Shown piece after piece: positions 1-6,841 of a DNA stretch of 8,823 nucleotides. The notes below the pieces were generated by a model, which was given only the letters and a program-made list of their open reading frames with translations, was not told where the DNA came from and ran no database searches. The translations under genes and the position numbers were made by a program. Source of the DNA: an uncultured Eubacteriales bacterium (GTDB lineage Bacteria > Bacillota_A > Clostridia > Oscillospirales > Oscillospiraceae); contig CATJRT010000262.1 of NCBI GenBank assembly GCA_949742895.1, forward strand, positions 1 through 8,823, in the 5' to 3' direction. The stretch's first letter is position 1; every line of letters begins with the position of its first letter.

Positions 1-521
1 AGGTGATGGGCTGCGGCGTGGAGGTCAAGGACAAGCACGTCAAGGACCTGAACGCCTTCGACCTGGACAATCTTCGCTGGAACAAGATCGTCATCTGCAC
101 CGACGCCGACGTGGACGGCTTCCAGATCAGGACCCTGGTGCTCACCATGCTCTACCGGCTCACCCCCACCCTCATCCAGAAGGGGTACGTGTATATTGCC
201 GAGTCCCCCCTGTACGAGATTACCTGCAAGGAAAAGACCTGGTTCGCCTACTCCGACCGGGAGCGCAATGAGATCGCCGCTTCCCTGGAGGGAAAAAAGT
301 TCGAGGTGCAGCGCTCCAAGGGCTTAGGCGAGAACGAGCCGGACATGATGTGGCTGACCACCATGTCCCCGGATACCCGGCGGCTCATCAAGGTGATGCC
401 GGAGGACGTGGAGCGCACGGCGCAGGTGTTCGATATGCTGCTGGGGGACGACCTGCAAGGGCGCAAGAACCACATTGCGGACAACGGATATAAGTACCTG
501 GAGATGGCTGACATTTCGTGA
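1..521 (+). CDS. parE: Type IIA DNA topoisomerase subunit B (ParE/GyrB-like), C-terminal part only
   Basis: This is the C-terminal 172 or so residues of the ATPase/TOPRIM subunit of a type IIA topoisomerase. The gene begins upstream of the window, so the GHKL ATPase and transducer domains are not visible. The TOPRIM metal-binding acidic cluster TDADVDG is at visible residues 33-39 (Asp34, Asp36, Asp38). It is followed by the tail-domain hallmark KGLGE (residues 106-110) and a TTMSPDTRRL segment matching the TTMDPETR stretch of GyrB/ParE. The normally near-invariant SHIRT after the acidic cluster is FQIRT here, and KGLGEM is KGLGEN, so this is a divergent subfamily. The partner A subunit lies at 3570-5819. 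The choice of ParE over GyrB rests on that partner lacking a recognisable GyrA box and is an inference. The reading frame is open to the left edge and ends at TGA 519-521. Identity as a type IIA B subunit is near certain. Confidence 0.93.
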   Translation, partial: VMGCGVEVKDKHVKDLNAFDLDNLRWNKIVICTDADVDGFQIRTLVLTMLYRLTPTLIQKGYVYIAESPLYEITCKEKTWFAYSDRERNEIAASLEGKKFEVQRSKGLGENEPDMMWLTTMSPDTRRLIKVMPEDVERTAQVFDMLLGDDLQGRKNHIADNGYKYLEMADIS

Positions 522-550
522 GAAGCGACCCGGCAGCGCGCCCAATCGGA

Positions 551-581
551 GCGTGGCAGCGCTGCGACCCTGTTCCCAAGC
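551..581 (+). repeat. Imperfect hairpin element A, related to the element at 6812-6841
   Basis: Bases 551-556 (GCGTGG) can pair with 576-581 (CCAAGC) at five of six positions, enclosing a 19-base loop. The loop contains CTGCGACCCTGTTC, and a 10-base palindrome GCAGCGCTGC (556-565) overlaps its left side. The minus strand of 6812-6841 has a matching layout: a six-base stem around a loop containing CTGCGCCTGTTC. The likeness was aligned by eye. The element could be an interspersed repeat or an RNA structure; its function is unknown. Confidence 0.45.
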
Positions 582-592
582 CGCAGGCGCGG

Positions 593-614
593 CAGGATAT
601 AGAAACACATCCTG
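593..614 (+). other. Small hairpin just upstream of a ribosome binding site
   Basis: CAGGAT (593-598) is the exact reverse complement of ATCCTG (609-614), leaving a 10-base loop. It ends six bases before the GGAGG (621-625) that serves the gene starting at 634. It has no T-tract, so it is not an obvious intrinsic terminator. It could stabilise the 5' end of the message or affect translation, or it could be chance. The rest of the 522-633 gap holds element A and no convincing promoter. Confidence 0.35.
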
Positions 615-633
615 TGATAAGGAGGAACCCAAA

Positions 634-2898
634 ATGAAAAAACTGCTGGCATCCCTTCTGGCCATGGTGATGGCCCTGACCCTGATGCTTCCGGCCTTTG
701 CCGACGGCCCCGACGGCCCGCCCTCAGACGACGCTTACAGCGACCCGCCCTCCGGCTGGACGGCGGACAAGGAGCGGGAAGAACTGGCCAGGCGGCTGGG
801 CCTCACCCTGACCGAGGACTATGAAATGGACGACGGTACCTGGGAGTGGATCGCCGCCCACGAGAAGGAGACAAAGGAATTCATCGCCGGCATCGACAGC
901 TATATTCAGGAGAGGTACGTTTACTACCATCCTTCCATGAATTCTCTGGATGACTTTGCCGAAGGGACGGATATGACCCGGGACGGCGCGCTCTTCTATG
1001 TGCTGGAGGACTGGGTCTGGGAGCGGCAGGACGAGGAGAAATATGCCGCTTTCCGGGCGGAGCATCCCGACCTCATCGCCCAGTTCGAGGCCAACGCCTA
1101 TGACTATTTCGCGGAGAACTATGACTACTGGGATTCCGCTGAGGAGTACATGGAGACCATGGAACTGGATGAGGCGCAGTTCGTGGCATTGATGGTGGAG
1201 GACCGGATCGACGGCTATTTGCTGGAGCAGGCTCACCAGGAATGGGTGGATGAGTTTGAGGCGTCTCACCCCGGTATGCTCGCCTGGTTTGAGGCCAACG
1301 CCTATGACTACTTTGCCCAGGAATATTATTACTGGGACTCTGTCGAGGAGTACAGGAAGATTTACAACTATACTGAAGAAGAATTCATCGCGGAAATGGT
1401 GGCGGAGCAGATTTATGTGCTGCTTTACAAAGAGGAACAGCAGGAACTGCTGAACCAGATGAAGACCGAGCTGGGCGGCGTGCCCGGACAGATTGGCGTG
1501 ATGATCGACGGGCAGTACGTGAAGTTCCCCGACGCGGCCCCGGAGCTGACCAACGGCCGGACCATGGCCCCCCTGCGCGCCATCATGGAGGCCCTTGGCG
1601 CGGAGATCGCATACAATGGAAACGACGACATCCGCTGCACCGTGGGCGGCGTGGAGTACACCTTCTCCGTGGGCAGCAACGCCGTGAAGCTGCGCTATGT
1701 CGAATGGGACGGCGAGGGGGACGCGCCGGACATGGAGGGCCTCGTGATGGACTGCGCCCCCTACATCAAGGATGGCCGCGCCTACGTCCCCGTGCGCTTT
1801 TTCGCCGAGGCTTTTGGCTATACTGTGGAGTGGGACGGCGACTTCAAGACCGCCGTGCTCATCGATCGGGATAAGCTGGCGGAGGCCATCGACAAGGATT
1901 TCACCATACTCAACGGCCTGCTGGCCAAGCGCCAGCTTCCGGAGGCCTACAAGGCCAGCGCTAACTGCACCGGCACGCTCACCGTTTTCAACTCCATCGA
2001 TGGGGACCAGAATTCCAGCATGACCGTCAGCCAGGAGCTGACCGTCTCCCCCGCCGGTATGTCCGGCACCGTGAAGTATGACCTGTCCGGGCTGCTGGAG
2101 CTGTTCCAGGCGGAGTACGGCGCGGAGCTGCTGGATGGGACGGGTGAGGAGCAGCTTGCCATGCTCAAAGCCCTGCTGTCCGGCACGGTGGAGCTGCGCG
2201 TGGATCAGGAAAGCGGGATGCTCTACATTTCCATGCCCTCCCTGTCCGACCTGCTGATTGGGGCGGAAGTGCCCAAGGATGCGTGGTTCAGCATGGATAT
2301 GAGCGAAGCGGACATGAGCGCTCTGGGCGCCGCCGGCCAGGGCGCCACTATGGGCGCGCTCATCGCCGCCGGTTCCTACAGCTATTGTCCGGTCTACCGC
2401 TACAGCGAGGCACTGAAGTCCGCCGCAGCTATGGCCAAGCTACTGGGCGACCAGCAGTTCACTCGCAAGGGGGACGCCATGACCCTCACCGTAGACAAGG
2501 CCCGGCTGGAGGCCCTGGCGGACGAGCTGGAGATCTACGAGGATATGCCCCATGAATTCTCCCTTACCCTCACCGTGAAGGACGGCGGCGCATATGAGTA
2601 CGCGCTGATATACCGCACTCCCCAGTGGAACAGCTATTACGGAGATTCCGGGGATATGCGCATCACCTTCAGCGGCAGCGCCGACGGCCTGAACGCCGGG
2701 ATAAAAATGGAGCTCCACATGAAGAACCAGTTCAAGCTGGAGCTTACCGTGAAGCAGGAGGTGGCCGAGACCGCCGAGAAGCCCCAGACCATCCCGCCGG
2801 AGGGGGCCACGGTGCTCCCCATGGACGGCGGAGACGCGTATCCCGGCCTGGATGGCCTGGACCCCGACTTTACGGTCCCTATGCGGTCTGCGGCTTGA
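634..2898 (+). CDS. Secreted stalk-domain protein with three 68-residue tandem repeats
   Basis: A 754-residue exported protein of unknown function. The start is ATG 634: it has AAGGAGG eight bases upstream and directly begins a signal peptide (residues 1-23, MKK then a Leu/Ala/Met core, cleavage probably after AFA). The frame stays open upstream to 475, but that extension has no signal or ribosome site. Mature domains in order: an acidic linker; three tandem repeats of exactly 68 residues (76-143, 144-211, 212-279), rich in Tyr, Trp and Glu; a copper amine oxidase N-terminal-like/stalk domain (about 287-414) with its two half-repeats, DGQYVKF...NGRTMAPLRAIMEALGA and DGRAYVPVRFFAEAFGYTVEWD; then about 340 residues I do not recognise, with alternating hydrophobic patterns suggesting beta structure. 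Stalk domains are usually noncatalytic modules in Firmicute surface proteins; there is no amine oxidase catalytic domain. No LPXTG, SLH or lipobox anchor is visible, so it is probably released or held by non-covalent contacts. It may be cotranscribed with the lipoprotein 28 bases downstream. Confidence 0.88.
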   Translation: MKKLLASLLAMVMALTLMLPAFADGPDGPPSDDAYSDPPSGWTADKEREELARRLGLTLTEDYEMDDGTWEWIAAHEKETKEFIAGIDSYIQERYVYYHPSMNSLDDFAEGTDMTRDGALFYVLEDWVWERQDEEKYAAFRAEHPDLIAQFEANAYDYFAENYDYWDSAEEYMETMELDEAQFVALMVEDRIDGYLLEQAHQEWVDEFEASHPGMLAWFEANAYDYFAQEYYYWDSVEEYRKIYNYTEEEFIAEMVAEQIYVLLYKEEQQELLNQMKTELGGVPGQIGVMIDGQYVKFPDAAPELTNGRTMAPLRAIMEALGAEIAYNGNDDIRCTVGGVEYTFSVGSNAVKLRYVEWDGEGDAPDMEGLVMDCAPYIKDGRAYVPVRFFAEAFGYTVEWDGDFKTAVLIDRDKLAEAIDKDFTILNGLLAKRQLPEAYKASANCTGTLTVFNSIDGDQNSSMTVSQELTVSPAGMSGTVKYDLSGLLELFQAEYGAELLDGTGEEQLAMLKALLSGTVELRVDQESGMLYISMPSLSDLLIGAEVPKDAWFSMDMSEADMSALGAAGQGATMGALIAAGSYSYCPVYRYSEALKSAAAMAKLLGDQQFTRKGDAMTLTVDKARLEALADELEIYEDMPHEFSLTLTVKDGGAYEYALIYRTPQWNSYYGDSGDMRITFSGSADGLNAGIKMELHMKNQFKLELTVKQEVAETAEKPQTIPPEGATVLPMDGGDAYPGLDGLDPDFTVPMRSAA
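859..1470 (+). repeat. Three in-frame 204-base tandem repeats
   Basis: Three consecutive 204-base units (859-1062, 1063-1266, 1267-1470) each encode 68 residues beginning with His. Units two and three are clearly related: both contain FEANAYDYFA followed by YYW or YDYWDS and EEY, and they share an identical 20-base stretch of DNA over the start of this block. Unit one is much more diverged. It keeps the phase, Phe8, Ala10, Tyr15, Tyr20, Tyr22 and an aromatic at 23. Membership of units two and three is certain; unit one is probable. Confidence 0.8.
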
Positions 2899-2926
2899 GC
2901 GGCCGGCCACAGGACAGGAGGGCGCG

Positions 2927-3541
2927 ATGAAACGAGCTTGTACCATCTTTTTCCTGGCGCTGGCGGCGGCGCTGCTCCTGAACGCCTGCGCGGAGCCGGC
3001 CGCGCCCAGCGCCGCGGTGCCCGGTCCCAGCCGGGCCTACGCGCTGGAAAAGCTCAACGAGGTCAGCGACATGGTGCTGAACCGGCAGGTGGTGCCGGAG
3101 GACTATCTGCGCTATCTGGACGAGACGTCGTCCGAGAAGGTAGCGGCATACAACGTCGCGTTGGCCAACGCGAAAACGGTGGTGGTCTGCTACGCCAAAG
3201 GCTGGGCGGATACGTTCCGGGACATGAACGCATTCCCAGAGGACGCCCCCGGGTATGATGCGGCGTTCGCCGGCTACGGCAGGTATCTGGAGGAAGGCGA
3301 CAACTATTTCCGCTTCATTGAGGAGTTTTCTTCCGCTCTGCTCTACCCCAACCACTACGATTTTACGCTCTTCGAGGCGTTCGCCGGCTACCCCGCGGGC
3401 AGTGAGACAGGCGGCTCCGGCGGTCTGTGGGCCAGTGGCTACTATCTGGATAAAGCCCCCATGGACGAGCTGACCGCCGCCGCAAGCGACCTGCTGGACC
3501 AGCTCGACGCCGTCCGCGCCGGCTGGATGCAGGACGATTAG
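2927..3541 (+). CDS. Small lipoprotein of unknown function
   Basis: A 204-residue predicted lipoprotein. The start is ATG 2927, five bases after AGGAGG (2916-2921); the frame is open further upstream but overlaps the preceding gene. Residues 1-20 form a Lys/Arg-then-hydrophobic signal sequence ending in the lipobox LNAC, so Cys21 should be lipidated and the protein held on the outer face of the membrane. An Ala/Pro-rich linker (about 22-34) follows. The rest is a soluble, acidic and probably mostly helical domain rich in Tyr and Phe, with segments such as YALEKLNEVSDMVLNRQ and ELTAAASDLLDQLDAV near the two ends. I recognise no family or catalytic motif. The gene lies 28 bases after the stalk-domain gene and 28 bases before the topoisomerase A gene, suggesting cotranscription. 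A role with the preceding secreted protein is possible but only a guess from position. Confidence 0.85.
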   Translation: MKRACTIFFLALAAALLLNACAEPAAPSAAVPGPSRAYALEKLNEVSDMVLNRQVVPEDYLRYLDETSSEKVAAYNVALANAKTVVVCYAKGWADTFRDMNAFPEDAPGYDAAFAGYGRYLEEGDNYFRFIEEFSSALLYPNHYDFTLFEAFAGYPAGSETGGSGGLWASGYYLDKAPMDELTAAASDLLDQLDAVRAGWMQDD

Positions 3542-3569
3542 AGCATTTTATAAGTAAGGACTGATACCA

Positions 3570-5819
3570 TTGGCAAAGAAGAAGCCCCCCGAGCAGAACG
3601 GCCCGAAAAAGGTCGAGAACCCCAACGTGATGGGCCTACGGGCCCAGGTGCTGGAGCAGCCCATCACCGAGACGCTGGAGCTGAACTATATGCCCTACGC
3701 CATGTCGGTGATCGTGTCCCGGGCCATCCCGGAGATCGACGGCTTCAAGCCCTCCCATCGCAAGCTGCTGTATACCATGTACCAGATGAAGCTGCTGGGG
3801 GGCGCCCGCACCAAATCCGCCAACGTGGTGGGCCAGACCATGAAGCTCAACCCCCACGGCGACGCCGCCATCTACGACACCATGGTCCGCCTCAGCCGGG
3901 GCTACGGGGCGCTGCTCCACCCCTTGGTGGACTCCAAGGGGAACTTCGGCAAGGTGTACTCCCGTGACATGGCCTGGGCGGCCAGCCGGTACACCGAGGT
4001 CCGGCTGGACCCCATCTGCGCCGAGCTATTCCGGGACATCGACCAGGACGCGGTGGATCTGGCGCCCAACTACGACGGCAAGCTGCTGGAGCCAACCCTG
4101 CTGCCCACCACCTTTCCTAACGTGCTGGTGTGCGCCAACCAGGGCATCGCGGTGGGCATGGCGTCCAACCTGTGCGGGTTCAACCTGGGCGAGGTGTGCG
4201 ACGCCGCCATTGCCCGGATGAGGGATCCGGACACGGACCTGCTGGGCATCCTGAAGGCCCCGGACTTTTCCACTGGTGGACAGCTTCTCTACGACGGAAA
4301 GGCGCTGGCCGAGCTGTACCACACAGGGCGGGGCCCGGTGAAGCTCCGGGCCAGGTGGCGTCACGTGAAGGCGGATAACGTCATAGAAATTTATGAGATA
4401 CCCTACTCAACCACTGTGGAAGCCATCATCGACAAGGTGGCGGAGCTGGTCAAGATCGGGAAGGTCCGGGAGATCGCCGATATGCGGGACGAAACCGACC
4501 TGAATGGCCTGAAGCTGGCCATTGATTTGAAGCGGGGAACGGACCCGGACAAACTGATGGCCCGGCTGTACCAGATGACCCCCTTGCAGGACACCTTCTC
4601 CTGCAATTTCAACATCCTCATCGCCGGGATGCCGCGGGTGATGGGAGTGGGGGAGATTCTGGACGAGTGGACCGCCTGGCGGATGGATCAGGTGCGCCGG
4701 CGGACCTGGTTCGTGTGCAGGAAGAAGGAGGAAAAGCTTCACCTGCTGAAGGGACTAAAGCGCATCCTGCTGGACATCGACAAGGCCATTCGTATTATCC
4801 GGGAGACGGAGGAGGAGGCTGAGGTGGTGCCCAACCTTATCATCGGCTTCGGCATTGACCAGGTCCAGGCGGAGTATGTGGCGGATATCCGCCTGCGCAA
4901 CATCAATAAGGAATATATCCTCAAACGGGTGGCGGAGGTGTCCTCCCTGGAGGAGGAAATTGCCGATTTGAAGGATATCATCGGTTCTCCTGCCCGTATC
5001 CGGGACATTATCATCTCTGAGCTGGAAAACGTGAAGAAGAAGTACGCCGCCCCCCGGCGCACCGAAATCGTCTACGAGTACCAACAGGCGGTGGAGGAGA
5101 AGGCTGTGGTGGAGGAGGCCCCTGCCTATCCAGTGAACGTGTTCATCTCCAGGGAGGGGTACTTCAAGAAGATCACCCCCCAGTCTCTGCGCATGAGCGG
5201 GGAGCAGAAGTACAAGGAGGGGGACGGCCCCTTCCTCCAGTGGGAGGGTACTAACCGGGACGAGCTGCTGGTGTTTACCGACGCACAGCAATGCTACAAG
5301 ACCCGGCTGTCCGACTTTGACGACGCCAAGGCCAGCGTTTTAGGCGACTATCTGCCCACCAAGCTGGGTATGGACCCGGAGGAGAAGTTTATCTGGGCCT
5401 GCGCTCCTGGGGACTACTCCGCCCACCTGCTGTTTTTCTTTGAAAACGGCAAAGCGGCACGGGTAGAGCTGTCCGCCTACCAGACCCAGACCAGGCGGAG
5501 GAAGCTCACCGGGGCCTATTGCGACAAGTTCCCGCTGGTGTCCGCCCATCTACTGGCGGAGGACGGGGAAATGGCGGTGGGGTCCAGCGACGGACGCTGT
5601 GTGGTGTTCCACACCGCCTCCCTTACGCCCAAGACCACCCGGAGCACCCAGGGCGTGGGGGTAATGGCGGTGAAGGTCCGGCACAGGGTGGTGTGGGCCG
5701 CGCCGCTGTCCGCCACCCACATTGTCAACGCTGCCCGCTACCGTGCCCGCTCGCTGCCCGCCGCCGGTGCGCTGCTCCGGGAGGAGGACCGGGGCGAGAA
5801 GCAAATGACGCTTTTGTAA
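3570..5819 (+). CDS. parC: Type IIA DNA topoisomerase subunit A (ParC/GyrA-like)
   Basis: The 749-residue breakage-reunion subunit, which cuts DNA through a tyrosine phosphodiester and pairs with the B subunit ending at 521. The start is TTG 3570: AAGGA (3556-3560) lies nine bases upstream, and translation gives a lysine-rich MAKKK leader followed by the conserved LELNYMPYAMSVIVSRAIPEIDGFKPSHRKLLY segment. The winged-helix domain holds NPHGDAAIYDTMVR (94-107) and the catalytic Tyr141 in AASRYTE. The tower and a long helical hairpin follow (ILLDIDKAIRIIRETEEEAE region). A beta-pinwheel C-terminal domain starts near 520. No QRRGGKG-type GyrA box is visible; the nearest basic patch is TRRRKLTG at 641-648. 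The protein is also shorter than typical GyrA of 820-875 residues. Both points favour a topoisomerase IV-like decatenase over a gyrase, by inference. Ala99 occupies the position of E. coli GyrA Ser83, while Asp103 matches Asp87. The sequence between the glycine-rich GNFG and Tyr141 is three residues longer than in E. coli GyrA, again marking a divergent subfamily. Confidence 0.93.
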   Translation: MAKKKPPEQNGPKKVENPNVMGLRAQVLEQPITETLELNYMPYAMSVIVSRAIPEIDGFKPSHRKLLYTMYQMKLLGGARTKSANVVGQTMKLNPHGDAAIYDTMVRLSRGYGALLHPLVDSKGNFGKVYSRDMAWAASRYTEVRLDPICAELFRDIDQDAVDLAPNYDGKLLEPTLLPTTFPNVLVCANQGIAVGMASNLCGFNLGEVCDAAIARMRDPDTDLLGILKAPDFSTGGQLLYDGKALAELYHTGRGPVKLRARWRHVKADNVIEIYEIPYSTTVEAIIDKVAELVKIGKVREIADMRDETDLNGLKLAIDLKRGTDPDKLMARLYQMTPLQDTFSCNFNILIAGMPRVMGVGEILDEWTAWRMDQVRRRTWFVCRKKEEKLHLLKGLKRILLDIDKAIRIIRETEEEAEVVPNLIIGFGIDQVQAEYVADIRLRNINKEYILKRVAEVSSLEEEIADLKDIIGSPARIRDIIISELENVKKKYAAPRRTEIVYEYQQAVEEKAVVEEAPAYPVNVFISREGYFKKITPQSLRMSGEQKYKEGDGPFLQWEGTNRDELLVFTDAQQCYKTRLSDFDDAKASVLGDYLPTKLGMDPEEKFIWACAPGDYSAHLLFFFENGKAARVELSAYQTQTRRRKLTGAYCDKFPLVSAHLLAEDGEMAVGSSDGRCVVFHTASLTPKTTRSTQGVGVMAVKVRHRVVWAAPLSATHIVNAARYRARSLPAAGALLREEDRGEKQMTLL

Positions 5820-5838
5820 TGCAAGGAGGTCCTTCTTC

Positions 5839-6708
5839 ATGAAGGATGTATGGAAGAAAACCCTGGTCCCAGCTTTGGCCATCACGGTGGCCTCCGCCAT
5901 CTACGCGCTGTCCTTCGTCTGGTGCTACGACCCCAACGGCATCGCCTTTGGCGGCATCACCGGTGTGGCACAGATCATCAACTACCTTGTTCCCACCGCC
6001 CCGGTGGGCGTCACAGTCATTATCCTCAATATCCCACTGTTTCTGCTGGGTTGGAAGCTGCTGGGGGGCAAGCTGTTGGTGTCCTCCCTGTACGCCATGT
6101 TCATCTCCTCGGTGTTTATTGACCTGCTCGGCCTGCTGGAATGGCCCCCCATGGAGCAGCCGCTGCTGGCCTGCATCTTCGGTGGGGTACTGATGGGGCT
6201 GTCCCTGGGGCTGGTGTTCCAGCAGGGGGCCACCACAGGGGGCACCGACCTCATGGCCCGGTTGCTGAAGCTTAAGTTGTCCTGGCTGCCTATGGGAAAG
6301 CTGCTCATGGGCATCGACTTGGCGGTGATTGTGCTGGTGGCCGTGACATTCTGGACGCTGTACGCCGCGCTGTACGGTCTGGTGGCGCTGTATATCTCCA
6401 CCATCGTCATGGATGGTGTGCTCTACGGCCTGGATACCGCCAAGGTGGCCTATATCATCAGCGACAAGAATGCGGAAATATCCAACGCCATTGTCCACGA
6501 CCTGGACCGGGGTGTGACTATCCTCCATGGGCAGGGGGCCTACACTGGAGCAGACAAAAACGTGCTGATGTGTGCGTTCAAGCAGCGGGAGATCGCCGCC
6601 ATCAAGGCAGCCGTCAAGGACATCGATCCCGATGCCTTCCTTATTGTGTGCAATGCCCACGAGGTGCTGGGGGAGGGCTTTCGAGACTACAAAAAAGACG
6701 ATCTGTAA
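5839..6708 (+). CDS. YitT-family integral membrane protein (YitT membrane domain plus DUF2179)
   Basis: A 289-residue polytopic membrane protein. The start is ATG 5839, with a near-perfect AAGGAGGT (5823-5830) eight bases upstream. The first 200 or so residues hold five to six hydrophobic segments and the two related glycine-rich motifs typical of the family: FGGITGVAQIINYL near residue 35 and QQGATTGGTDLMARLLK near 130. These look like two halves of an internal duplication. The C-terminal part (about 200-285) is the soluble DUF2179 domain: VAYIISDKNAEISNAIV, then RGVTILHGQGAYTG and KDIDPDAFLIVCNAHEVLG. The molecular role of YitT proteins is not established; small-molecule transport is often suggested. 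The gene starts 19 bases after the topoisomerase A stop, so it is probably on the same transcript. A possible terminator lies 43 bases downstream. Confidence 0.93.
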   Translation: MKDVWKKTLVPALAITVASAIYALSFVWCYDPNGIAFGGITGVAQIINYLVPTAPVGVTVIILNIPLFLLGWKLLGGKLLVSSLYAMFISSVFIDLLGLLEWPPMEQPLLACIFGGVLMGLSLGLVFQQGATTGGTDLMARLLKLKLSWLPMGKLLMGIDLAVIVLVAVTFWTLYAALYGLVALYISTIVMDGVLYGLDTAKVAYIISDKNAEISNAIVHDLDRGVTILHGQGAYTGADKNVLMCAFKQREIAAIKAAVKDIDPDAFLIVCNAHEVLGEGFRDYKKDDL

Positions 6709-6750
6709 AAAGTGTACAGCCGTCGTGAGTAGCGCGGATGGACGGGAGCG

Positions 6751-6793
6751 AGGGAAAAAGCCCAAGGCCCGCAAAGCGGGACTGGTTTTCCCT
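6751..6793 (+). terminator. Stem-loop with flanking A and T tracts, possible weak terminator
   Basis: AGGGAAAA (6751-6758) is the exact reverse complement of TTTTCCCT (6786-6793). Between them sits a compact CCCGC-AAA-GCGGG hairpin (6768-6780), plus a possible CC/GG pair (6761-6762 with 6784-6785). The A-tract/GC stem/T-tract order resembles a bidirectional intrinsic terminator after the YitT gene. The internal mismatches and only four consecutive Ts make it weak. The right arm can also pair with 6801-6806. Confidence 0.4.
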
Positions 6794-6806
6794 GAGACGA
6801 AGGGAA
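6788..6806 (+). other. Alternative hairpin sharing an arm with the 6751-6793 stem
   Basis: TTCCCT (6788-6793) is the exact reverse complement of AGGGAA (6801-6806), with a seven-base loop. The left arm is the same sequence used as the right arm of the preceding structure, so the two outer stems cannot form together. No ligand-binding domain is recognised, so a regulatory role is speculative. Confidence 0.35.
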
Positions 6807-6811
6807 GCCGC

Positions 6812-6841
6812 GCGTTGCGAACAGGCGCAGTGTGACAACGC
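6812..6841 (-). repeat. Hairpin element B, related to the element at 551-581
   Basis: GCGTTG (6812-6817) pairs perfectly with CAACGC (6836-6841) around an 18-base loop. The stem is its own complement, so on the minus strand it also reads GCGTTG, then a loop containing CTGCGCCTGTTC, then CAACGC. This resembles plus-strand element A in stem position, loop length and loop sequence, with the stem bases differing in a way that keeps pairing. It lies 13 bases before the AGGAGG of the lipoprotein gene at 6867. Confidence 0.45.

Noticed and set aside
598..603. TATAGA as a -10 box for the stalk-domain gene
   Set aside because: It matches four of six bases and has no -35 hexamer at proper spacing.
475..633. 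In-frame upstream extension of the stalk-domain gene
   Set aside because: It overlaps the topoisomerase B gene in another frame and would bury the signal peptide. ATG 634 has a strong ribosome site and an ideal signal sequence.
2901..2908. Eight-base palindrome GGCCGGCC between the two exported genes
   Set aside because: Such GC palindromes are expected by chance in DNA this GC-rich, and no second copy or flanking signal is seen.
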